Assembly (NCBI GenBank): GCA_044224315.1
Contig: JBGAKR010000011.1
Location: forward strand, 1-27,443
Source of the DNA: JAGXTF01 sp044224315
Lineage (GTDB): Bacteria; Bacteroidota; Bacteroidia; NS11-12g; UBA955
Reading direction: 5' to 3'
Length of the DNA stretch: 27,443 nt
Positions 14,142 to 22,700 of the stretch are shown here, in pieces. Every line of letters starts with the position of its first letter. The stretch's first letter is position 1. Below the pieces are notes generated by a model. It saw only the letters and a list, made by a program, of their open reading frames with translations. It did no database searches and was not told the origin of the DNA. The translations under genes were made by a program, and so were the position numbers.

Positions 14142-15692
14142 GTGCCATTCAATATTACTTTAAAAGTGAAACCTCATGAGGCCGCCGATATCGAAGGCCT
14201 CAAGGCTAAGGCGTTGCAGCAGAGCAAAATGGGCAAAGGAGTGGCTGTACTGCGTAAAAAATCGTTGGATGCACGAAGTAAAGATCCCTTTTTTTTATTT
14301 CAGTTTGATGTTTTTGCCGAAAATGAACCTGTATTATTTAACCAGGGTTTTGCTTTACAAAATGTGCAAAATGCGCCCGAGGTTTATATTGTTGGATGCG
14401 GGCCTGCCGGTATGTTTGCCGCTTTGCAATGCATTGAGTTGGGATTAAAACCGGTAATTATTGAACGCGGAAAAGCCGTGAAAGAACGCCGCCGCGATTT
14501 GGCTGCACTTAATAAAACCCAGGTTGTAAATCCAAATTCGAATTACTGTTTTGGCGAAGGAGGTGCGGGTACTTATTCCGATGGTAAATTGTATACCCGC
14601 AGTAACAAGCGAGGTCCGGTATCCAAAGTGCTACAAGCCCTGGTAGATCATGGGGCCGCTCAAGATATACTATGGGAGGCACATCCGCATATTGGCACAA
14701 ATAAATTACCCGGAATTATAGAAAATATCCGCGAAAAAATATTGGCATGCGGTGGCGAAATATTATTTAATTCTACCGTTACCAATTTTGAATTACAGGG
14801 AAATGAAATAAAAAAAATTGAAATCAATGGCAATTTATTGCTGCATCCCAAAGCGGTAATTTTGGCTACAGGCCACAGTGCCCGCGATATTTTTGAACTG
14901 CTTTTTCGATTAAATATAGAAATTGAAGCCAAACCATTTGCCATAGGTGTGCGTTTGGAGCACCCGCAAGAATTGATAGACGGTATACAATACAAATGTG
15001 AAACCCGGGGCGAGTTTTTGCCTCCATCCAGCTACAGTTTGGTAGAGCAGGTGCAGGGCAGAGGGGTGTTTTCATTTTGTATGTGTCCCGGTGGTATTAT
15101 TGCTCCTGCCGCTACAGCACCGGGTGAAGTGGTGGTAAACGGATGGAGCCCTAGCAAAAGAAACGGGAAATTTGCCAACAGCGGATTTGTGGTTACGGTT
15201 GATGAAAAAGATTTTGCCCCATTCAATAAATCTGGGGTATTAATGGCCATGCATTATCAGGCCGAATATGAAAAACGCGCATTTGAAACCCGCAATAATT
15301 TAATAGCACCGGCGCAAAGAATTGAAGATTTTATACAAAAAAAACATTCTTCTACATTGCCCGAATGCAGCTATTATCCTGGAATAAGCTCCAGGCAGAT
15401 CGACGAAGTATTGGCGGCAGAAGTGAGCGGAAGAATCAGGGAAGCCCTGGTAATGTTGGGGAAAAAAATGAAACCGTTTCGCACCAATGAAGCTATACTG
15501 GTAGGGGTTGAAAGCCGCACCAGCAGCCCTGTGCGAATACCCCGTGATAAAGAAATATTGCAACATATACGCATCCAAAATTTGTATCCATGTGCCGAAG
15601 GTGCCGGATATGCAGGCGGAATAATGAGTGCGGCGCTGGATGGAATGCGGGTTGTAGAAGCGCTGAAACAAAATATATTTAAAAATTCATGA
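14142..15692 (+). CDS. FAD-dependent oxidoreductase, COG2509-like
   Basis: The 516-residue product has an N-terminal ferredoxin-fold-like extension of about 75 residues. The FAD Rossmann motif follows: YIVGCGPAGMFAALQ (GCGPAG 85-90) with acidic strand end IIERG at 106-110. The segment NYCFGEGGAGTYSDGKLYTR is a hallmark of this uncharacterised dehydrogenase group, as are ATGHSARDIFELL and the C-terminal FAD contact YPCAEGAGYAGGIMSAALDG. It is probably a cytoplasmic flavoprotein; the substrate is unknown. The start is GTG 14142, 3 bases after the previous stop, and its end overlaps mnmH by 4 bases (ATGA). Placement ahead of mnmH and selD hints at a redox role around selenium or sulfur, which is inference only. 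Confidence 0.88.
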   Translation: MPFNITLKVKPHEAADIEGLKAKALQQSKMGKGVAVLRKKSLDARSKDPFFLFQFDVFAENEPVLFNQGFALQNVQNAPEVYIVGCGPAGMFAALQCIELGLKPVIIERGKAVKERRRDLAALNKTQVVNPNSNYCFGEGGAGTYSDGKLYTRSNKRGPVSKVLQALVDHGAAQDILWEAHPHIGTNKLPGIIENIREKILACGGEILFNSTVTNFELQGNEIKKIEINGNLLLHPKAVILATGHSARDIFELLFRLNIEIEAKPFAIGVRLEHPQELIDGIQYKCETRGEFLPPSSYSLVEQVQGRGVFSFCMCPGGIIAPAATAPGEVVVNGWSPSKRNGKFANSGFVVTVDEKDFAPFNKSGVLMAMHYQAEYEKRAFETRNNLIAPAQRIEDFIQKKHSSTLPECSYYPGISSRQIDEVLAAEVSGRIREALVMLGKKMKPFRTNEAILVGVESRTSSPVRIPRDKEILQHIRIQNLYPCAEGAGYAGGIMSAALDGMRVVEALKQNIFKNS

Positions 15693-16750
15693 GTATTCAA
15701 AGCGTATTAATTTCCGATTTTTTACCGCATCGCCATACATATTTTTTATTGGATGTACGCAGCGAAGGCGAGTTTGCCCAGGGGCATATACCGGGTGCTG
15801 TAAATATTCCGGTGCTGAACAATGAAGAACGCAAAATAGTAGGAACGCTATATAAAAAACAGGGAAAAGAGGCCGCGGTATTAAAAGGTTTTGAACTGGC
15901 TGGACCGCGATTTCATACCATGATGCAGGATGCGGTGAAACAGGCTGCGGGCAAGCCTTTTATGATATATTGCTGGCGGGGTGGAATGCGCAGTGAAATA
16001 TTTTCATGGCTTATGAAATTTATGGGCGTGCCTGTTTTAAGAATTAAAGGCGGATATAAAAAATACCGGGCACTTACTTATGCCGCAGTGCGCAATCAAT
16101 TTTCATTTATTGTATTGGGCGGCCCTACCGGCAGTGGTAAAACCGAAATTTTGCAGGCCATGAAAAAGCAACAATTTCAAGTAATTGATATTGAAGATTT
16201 GGCCAATCATAAAGGCAGTGTTTTTGGTGGAATCAATATGCCTGCACAGCCCAGTGTAGAGCAATTTGAAAACCTGCTGGCAGAAGAATTATGGAAATTG
16301 GATGCCCAAAAACCCATTTGGTTGGAAAACGAAAATCAATTGATTGGAAAAGTAATTATTCCGCTTGAATTTAAAAATCAAATGAACGATGCCGCTTTGG
16401 TAATGGTCGATTTGCCGGCCTCCATCAGAGAAGAACGGATAAAAAAAGAATACAGCATATTACCTGCTGAAGAATTGGTATTGGCTACAAAAAAATTGGA
16501 AAAAAGACTGGGCAATATGCGTATGAATCAGGCCGTAAAGGCCATTGAGGAAGGGCAGCCCGAAGTGTGGATTCCCTTGTTGATGCAGTATTACGACCAG
16601 GGCTATACACATTTATTAAAAAATTTAAAAAAGGAACACAGTTTTCATTTGCCGTTACAAAGTTTTGATATGGATTTTATTTTATCTGAATTGAAGAAAA
16701 TAGAAAATCAAATTGCACAAAATGGAATTACAGCGACTCACCCAGTATAG
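15689..16750 (+). CDS. mnmH: tRNA 2-selenouridine synthase
   Basis: The 353-residue product combines an N-terminal rhodanese domain (LLDVRSEGEFAQGHIPGAVNIP; catalytic C95 in IYCWRGGMRS) with a P-loop domain (GPTGSGKT, 145-152). This architecture defines MnmH/SelU (YbbB). The enzyme replaces sulfur by selenium in 2-thiouridine at the wobble base of tRNAs for Lys, Glu and Gln, by way of a geranylated intermediate, using selenophosphate. Length is normal and all key motifs are present. The next gene, selD, makes its selenium donor and overlaps it by 29 bases, so the pair is translationally coupled. Confidence 0.96.
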   Translation: MSIQSVLISDFLPHRHTYFLLDVRSEGEFAQGHIPGAVNIPVLNNEERKIVGTLYKKQGKEAAVLKGFELAGPRFHTMMQDAVKQAAGKPFMIYCWRGGMRSEIFSWLMKFMGVPVLRIKGGYKKYRALTYAAVRNQFSFIVLGGPTGSGKTEILQAMKKQQFQVIDIEDLANHKGSVFGGINMPAQPSVEQFENLLAEELWKLDAQKPIWLENENQLIGKVIIPLEFKNQMNDAALVMVDLPASIREERIKKEYSILPAEELVLATKKLEKRLGNMRMNQAVKAIEEGQPEVWIPLLMQYYDQGYTHLLKNLKKEHSFHLPLQSFDMDFILSELKKIENQIAQNGITATHPV

Positions 16751-17768
16751 CGAAGGCAGCGGATGCGGCTGCAAAATAGCCCCTGCTGTTTTGACTGAAA
16801 TTATTGCCAAAAGTGGGATTAATTCTTTTTCCGATCCCTTGCTACTGGTAGGGAATGAAAGTATGGATGATGCCGCTGCATATGACCTTGGAGATGGCAA
16901 TGCCCTGATAAGCACCGTTGATTTTTTTACGGCCATTGTAGACGATCCCTTTGATTATGGATGCATAGCTGCCGCTAATTCTATTTCGGATATTTATGCC
17001 ATGGGAGGGAAGCCCCTGTTTGCCAATGCTGTTTTGAGCTGGCCGGTAGATAAATTGCCGCCCGAAATGGCGGCTAAAGTATTGGAAGGCGCCAAGTCGG
17101 TTTGCGCCAGAGCGGGTATTCTTTTAGCCGGTGGGCATAGCATTGCAGGCAAAGAACCCATTTTTGGCTTATCTGTAAATGGTATTTGTAAATCAAAAAA
17201 TATTAAAAGAAATAATACCGCCAAAAAGGGCGATATTTTATACCTCACTAAACCTCTGGGGGCAGGGGTATTGGCCACTGCAATTAAGCGAGATAAAATT
17301 ACAGCAGAACACTATCAAAAATTTATACAAATTACCTCTACTTTAAATCAATTTGGTACACTTGCAGGGGAGATGATGGGGGTACATGCCATGACGGATG
17401 TAACGGGTTTTGGATTGCTGGGGCATTTGATTGAAATGTGCGAGGGGAGTGGTTTATCGGCACTTGTGGATTTGAAAAAAATACCAGTAATTGAGGGTAT
17501 TCAAACCTATATAGATCAATATATATTTCCGGATAATGTTTGGAAAAACTGGAATGCCTGCGAACAAAAAACCGGCGGCATTAATGGGATGGAAATGGTG
17601 ATATTGTGTGATCCGCAAACCAGTGGTGGATTATTAATTGCAGTGGATCCTGGTGAAAAGGATATATTTGAACAGAAATTAAAAGAAACCGGAACTGATT
17701 TTTTTGTAATTGGAGAAATGACAGAAATGGGCGAAAAAGCCGTAATGATATATGGAGAAACAAACTGA
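16722..17768 (+). CDS. selD: Selenide, water dikinase (selenophosphate synthetase)
   Basis: The 348-residue product makes selenophosphate from selenide and ATP. The N-terminal glycine-rich motif is GSGCGCKIAP, with catalytic Cys at C15 (TGC codon, not a UGA selenocysteine) and K18. The AIRS-type body follows, with DDAAAYDLGDGNALISTVDFF, ANSISDIYAMGGKPLFA, AGGHSI and DVTGFGLLGHL, ending DPQTSGGLLIAV. Start ATG 16722 is chosen over an in-frame TTG at 16713 because it matches the usual short N-terminus (ELQRLTQYS). The gene overlaps mnmH upstream and the CoA-binding gene downstream (17 bases). With no selA/selB here, the product most likely serves MnmH. Confidence 0.97.
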   Translation: MELQRLTQYSEGSGCGCKIAPAVLTEIIAKSGINSFSDPLLLVGNESMDDAAAYDLGDGNALISTVDFFTAIVDDPFDYGCIAAANSISDIYAMGGKPLFANAVLSWPVDKLPPEMAAKVLEGAKSVCARAGILLAGGHSIAGKEPIFGLSVNGICKSKNIKRNNTAKKGDILYLTKPLGAGVLATAIKRDKITAEHYQKFIQITSTLNQFGTLAGEMMGVHAMTDVTGFGLLGHLIEMCEGSGLSALVDLKKIPVIEGIQTYIDQYIFPDNVWKNWNACEQKTGGINGMEMVILCDPQTSGGLLIAVDPGEKDIFEQKLKETGTDFFVIGEMTEMGEKAVMIYGETN

Positions 17769-18123
17769 AAAAGTGCTGGTAATAGGTGCTAGCAACAACC
17801 CAACTCGATATGCATGGATTGCCACAAAAATGCTTAAAGAATATGGGCACCATGTAATTTGTTTTGGCGCAAAAAAAGGCGAATGTGCCGGTGAACCCAT
17901 ACTGAACGAGTTTCCGGAAAATGAAAGTTTTGATACCGTAACCCTGTATTTGGGTCCTCAAAATCAATCGGGGTATTACCAGAAAATAATAGACCTAAAA
18001 CCGCGCAGGGTAATATTTAATCCAGGGACTGAAAACTCTGAATTTGAGCATCAATTAATTGACGCGGGCATTACACCGGATGAATCCTGCACGCTGGTAT
18101 TGCTGCGCAGCGGGCAGTTTTAA
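17752..18123 (+). CDS. CoA-binding domain protein (YccU-like)
   Basis: The 123-residue product is a single Rossmann-type CoA-binding domain. KVLVIGASNNPTRYAWIATK forms the nucleotide-binding start, GHHVICFGAKKGECAGEPI the second strand and turn, and RVIFNPGTENSEFE plus CTLVLLRSGQF the end. Relatives are small stand-alone cytoplasmic proteins that bind CoA or a similar nucleotide; a clear reaction is not established. It overlaps selD by 17 bases and ends the five-gene run. No terminator is visible in the 10 bases before the convergent gene. Confidence 0.9.
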   Translation: MEKQTEKVLVIGASNNPTRYAWIATKMLKEYGHHVICFGAKKGECAGEPILNEFPENESFDTVTLYLGPQNQSGYYQKIIDLKPRRVIFNPGTENSEFEHQLIDAGITPDESCTLVLLRSGQF

Positions 18124-18133
18124 TTTTGAAATT

Positions 18134-18787
18134 TTATTTTCTTTTTTTTGGAAATCTAGCCTTTTTGTTGTAAGATTTTTGGTTTACAATTTGGAAACTA
18201 TGCGCATAGAATAACATGGCCTGCTTTCCATAATTTTCTTTTGAATCGAAATAAATATGTTGGTTTTGTGAGTCGCTGATGCGCACTTGGCTGCAGGTTT
18301 TGTCTTCCCCCTCGGGTGAAATAGTTTGGAGAAAAAAGTTATGCCTTGTAGCATTTTGTGTAATTTGTAAATAACCTTTCTCCGATTCGTATGAGTGAAT
18401 AATAAAGCTTATGCTTTGGTTTGAATCAGGTAAAATGGAATCCACTTCGAAGTGTTGATTGCGGAATCGGAGCGTGTAAATCTTAAAGTTGTTTAAAACC
18501 GGTTTCAGGGTGATTTTGGTGCTTGAATCGGTGAGTTTTGTGATTCGGGCATTTGCGGGGAAGTTGTCAAAACTATGGGATTGATTGAGGTATGGAAACA
18601 AAAATTCCTTCAAATCCGAAAAGAAAATGATGTCACCGGTTTTATTGAAAAACGAACATTGAATGCGTTTGTCATTCGAAATCTGAAACTCGGCTCTGCT
18701 ACTGGAATATTGATACAGTGTACTGCTGTCTTGCGCTGATAATAGGTTTGTAATGAGCAGTGTAAACAAAAAAACGGGCCTTTTCAT
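18134..18787 (-). CDS. Secreted or periplasmic protein of unknown function
   Basis: The 217-residue product begins with a signal peptide (KRPVFLFTLLITNLLSAQ, cleavage at SA-Q). The rest is rich in polar residues and beta-prone, with no motif I recognise, and ends in a basic tail (KARFPKKRK). It has two cysteines, both in the mature part. An AT-rich TATAAT-like stretch lies before the start but no clean TAnnTTTG box. It faces the selenium operon tail to tail and lies behind the DUF937-like gene in the same direction, 37 bases away, so co-transcription with that gene is possible. Confidence 0.65.
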   Translation of the reverse strand: MKRPVFLFTLLITNLLSAQDSSTLYQYSSSRAEFQISNDKRIQCSFFNKTGDIIFFSDLKEFLFPYLNQSHSFDNFPANARITKLTDSSTKITLKPVLNNFKIYTLRFRNQHFEVDSILPDSNQSISFIIHSYESEKGYLQITQNATRHNFFLQTISPEGEDKTCSQVRISDSQNQHIYFDSKENYGKQAMLFYAHSFQIVNQKSYNKKARFPKKRK

Positions 18788-18824
18788 AGTATTATAACGT
18801 AACTACTATGATAATGTGACAGTG

Positions 18825-19334
18825 CTAATTAAACAATCCTTTAATCTGGTCCATAATGCCGCCGCCGCCTTGCTGGTTGCCGCCTTTGTTGCCACCGGTA
18901 AATTGGCTGATAATGTCGGAAATGCCTCCGCCACCGCCACCGGTGAAGTTAGAAATCAGACTGCTGATATCAAATCCGCCGCTTTGCTGGGCATCGGATA
19001 CTTTGTTGTTAAACATGTTCATTACAGAAGGCAGAATTTTGGCCACCAAGCCACTGGCTGCTGCGGAGTCTAATCCAAATTTTTGCATCAGATTTTCTAC
19101 CAGTCCGGCCGACATGGGGCTCGAAGATAATGCCTCAGCTGAGGTTTCCTGGCCGCTGAACATTTCCTGTACGGCACTCATGTCGCCGTTTTGTACCATG
19201 TTTTTCAACTGGTCTATAATGCTGCTGCTGGCTTCACTTGCAACATCCTGAGAGTTAGCACCGGCCAGGTTGTCATCACCCTGCAGCGTATCGCTGAGGT
19301 TTGCTTTGAATGTGTCAAATAATTGATCGAACAT
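18825..19334 (-). CDS. DUF937/YidB-like protein
   Basis: The 169-residue product starts MFDQLFDTFKANLSDTL without a signal peptide. It has helical repeats of the DUF937 style (ENLMQKFGLDSAAASGLVAKILPSV) with GLV-K-LPxxM spacing. The C-terminal third is glycine-rich (FTGGGGGGISDIISQFTGG, then GNKGGNQQGGGG) and it ends with an amphipathic helix, IMDQIKGLF. Proteins of this group are small and uncharacterised; YidB is a distant bacterial relative. The glycine linkers between short helical segments look like a flexible repeat. A complete consensus promoter lies just upstream. Confidence 0.75.
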   Translation of the reverse strand: MFDQLFDTFKANLSDTLQGDDNLAGANSQDVASEASSSIIDQLKNMVQNGDMSAVQEMFSGQETSAEALSSSPMSAGLVENLMQKFGLDSAAASGLVAKILPSVMNMFNNKVSDAQQSGGFDISSLISNFTGGGGGGISDIISQFTGGNKGGNQQGGGGIMDQIKGLFN

Positions 19335-19348
19335 GTTTGTGTTTTATG

Positions 19349-19378
19349 CAAATATAATGACTTAGGATGGTTGGTCAA
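19349..19378 (-). promoter_or_regulatory. Promoter of the DUF937-like gene
   Basis: On the minus strand TTG (19378-19376), a 19-base spacer and TATATTTG (19356-19349) match the Bacteroidota consensus fully. The box ends 14 bases before the ATG. Confidence 0.8.
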
Positions 19379-19799
19379 TGTTTATTCTGGTAAACTTTCA
19401 TAGTTGGTAATACCTATTTTCTTGGAATGGGTGAAACACTATTCCCCGAAATAATATCATTCAAAATGTGGATTTATTTTACAGAAAAAAACTATTTTTT
19501 ATTGTGTGTGAATGATTGATATTCAACCCAAAAACAGAATAAAAATTCGGGTTTATTTGTGATGTTTTTTTGTGATAATGTAAAAAAATAGGCTTTAAAT
19601 TAAATTGGTTTAGTGATTGTCATACGCTTGTAATGATTTGGTATACTGTAAAAAAGGACTGTTAAAATGAAGTGAAAAACCGCTGCCATGGCTACCTATG
19701 GTTAAAACCCCTAGGAGTATAGATTTTATCCATAGACTAACAGGTGTTTTGCTGATTTTCAATTTCTTACTTCGCCCTAATAAATAATAAAAAAGGCGT
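19379..19799 (+). other. AT-rich intergenic region upstream of the third T9SS gene
   Basis: No credible gene is present. The stretch is AT-rich and should contain the promoter for 19800, but only degenerate boxes were found (for example TACGCTTG near 19623). CGCC and GGCG segments close to the start codon could pair around a 20-base loop, which is weak evidence for a control structure. A minus-strand ORF crossing the area lacks family features and overlaps the signal peptide of the real gene. Confidence 0.4.
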
Positions 19800-22700
19800 A
19801 TGAATAAACCACTACACAACAAAACACCAAAAAACATTTGCATTTTTCTTATCGTATTTGGATTTTGGTTTCTCCCGACTGCGTTGAATGCGCAAATGTC
19901 GGGCAATTACACCATCAACTCGGCTAATACGGCATCGAGTACAAACTTTAGAAACTGGCAATCGTTTTGGCAATCATTGCAAGGAACCAGCAGGGCAGAT
20001 GCAGGGCCCACTTTTACAGGTGGGGTTAGCGGACCAGTTTCGGTTTCGGTTCAAAGCAGCCTTACCGAAACGGTGGCTGTGCAATTTGCGGCTATTTCAG
20101 GTGTGAGCTCTACAAACACTATTACGATTAACGGAAATAGCAACGTGCTTAGCTTTGCAGGTACTACCGCAAATCCGGCTGTTATTTTTGCCAATGGTAT
20201 TGATTTTTTGCGCATTCAAAATTTGGTTATCCGCAATACCGGAACTGCAACCAATGTAATGGGCATACGTTTTACCAATGCTTCTGACAATAATATAGTG
20301 CAGAATTGTACCCTCGAATTTTCAGGCATTACTACTGGAAGCAACACTGCAGGCGGTGCCTATGTGGCTTTTGCCGCTGCAACTTCACTTACAGGCGTAA
20401 CCGCAGGAATTGGTACAAACGGATTTAATAATATTATCCGCAACAATTTAATGCGCACTACAAATACCAACAGCCCTGGTCCGACTTATGGTATTTTTGA
20501 AGTACAAAATACCTCAACTTACACCTCTACTGCAAGTAATAATACCTTTGAAAATAATACCATTCAGAATTTCTTTTTCTGGGGAATTAATACCTATTAC
20601 ACCAATGGTACTCATATTATTAAAAACGATATTTCAAGGGCCAGTGTTACTTCGGGCAATCCCAATTCAACCTCGGGTGGAATAAACAGCTATTATAACT
20701 ATGCCACCGGCAGAAGTTTAAGGGCAGATAGCAACTATATCCATGATTTGCCTTTCGTTGGTTCTATTCCCTCTTCTTCCAATGCATCTATGCATGGTAT
20801 GTGGGTATGGTATTGGTATGGTAGCAGCAGCAATCCATTCACAATAAAAGGCAACAGGGTAATGAATTTAACCTCTGCTACCAGCTCACAGGGTGTGTAT
20901 GAAGGGTATGGAACATTTGGTAAAATTGAAGAAAACCGCGTTGAAAATCTGCGTTCAAACGCCAGTTCAAATATGTTTGGCGTGTATTCAATCTATGGCA
21001 GTACTAAGGATTTGTTGAAAAACTTAATCCAGAACAATCGTCCGTTTGGAACTTATTATGGTATGTACACTTTTGGTATTGGCGGAAGTGGAAATAAAAT
21101 TCATGATAATATTGTTAAAGACAATGTATCGCAGGCCACTACCACATACCATATTATGTATGGTATTTACAATGCCAATGGTGATTTGGATATTCAAAGA
21201 AACCTGGTGTATAACCTTACCCAAATTACAACTGCCGGTTATGTGTATGGATTATTTTCTCAAATCAATGGTGCCAGCCAATTGGTTGCCAATAACGTGG
21301 TTTCAAACTGTGGAGGCTCTTATGGCACCTACGGTTTCTACCACAATACCGTAAATAATTCTTTGGTTTTCAGACAAAATACCATCAATTTAAATGTTAC
21401 CGGGGGCGGATATAATTTCCATTATTCTTATGCCATTTATGGCTTTGGAAGTGGAAGTACTACCATAGAGGGCAATATTATTTCGGCTACCAATACCTAT
21501 TGCAGTTATATGGTTTATTACGGTGGATCCACTGCAAATCCGCCTACTTTCCGCAATAATTTATACTGGGCGAGTAATTTTACTCTGCAATACTGGTATA
21601 ATCCTTTAATGGGAGTTAGAAACAGCATAAACGATTGGACAAACTCTGGCTTGGGAAATATGACCGGTGAACTTTTCAGCAACCCATTATTGGTAAATCC
21701 AACCAGTGGTGATTTTAGTTCGCGTAATTTTTTAAGCCAAAACAATGTGCCTGAAGATACCCGCACTGCGCGCGATTTGGTTTCATTGCCCCGCAATACA
21801 ATTATGTGCGACCGGGGTGCTGTGCGTTCTATGTTGGATATAGAAAATACAAGCGTTACCTATAATGGCGGTACCAGCCCTTGCACCGGTTATAAAGAAA
21901 AATTAAAAGTAACTGTAAAAAATAATTATTCCGATTCTACCCGTGGTTTTAATGTTGCATTATCTATCAATGGAAAATTGCTGACTCGCGAAAGAATTAA
22001 CCGATTAATTCCTCCGGGTGAAACCTTTACTTACGAATTTCAAACGCCCCTGCACTTTACCCAAAGCGGCGCTACCCGATTGGCTGTGTATATCGAAATG
22101 CCGGATGATGTGCGTTCAAACGACAGCCAGATTTATAATTTAATGGTGAAAAAATCTCCGGGTGGATCTGTGTTAAGTCCTGCTATGGTTGCTACAAAAG
22201 CGGTATATCAGCAAGGTAAAAAGTTTGATGTAACTGTGGCAAAAAGTGCGGTAATTTATAATTTAACTGCCCCCTCAGGTTTTGTTAATTCTGAGTATGG
22301 CAGCAAATGGCAAGCAAGTGCTTATGCCCTTACTGCCGGCGGTGTTTCTCGTCCTTCATCCGAAATTGTGTTAACAGCTCCTGGCACTGGTGATCTTACT
22401 GTGCAATGGAAAACTGAAGACAGAAGTATTGAAGATACCAATGTATTTGTGTGCATTAAATTCAGCAATCTGTTAAATGGTTGCGATACCGTTGTAATCC
22501 GCCAGGTATTGCTGTATCCTTCTATCGAACCCGATTTTAAATTCCCCGCTAAAATCTGCGACCAAGATTTTGTTTTATTCGAAAATTTAAGCAAAGTAAA
22601 AAGCGGTTTTATGGAGTATACCTGGAATTTCGGAACTACCAATGCCGCCGATACTTCGAATGCCCCCGAGCCTGTGTTCTCATTCCCCACACATGGCAAA

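Noticed and set aside
16764..16772. Selenocysteine in SelD
   Set aside because: Both positions of the GCGC motif are ordinary TGC cysteine codons; no in-frame TGA is present.
19610..19906. Minus-strand ORF of 98 codons upstream of the third T9SS gene
   Set aside because: It overlaps the signal-peptide region of the real gene in antisense and has no recognisable features.
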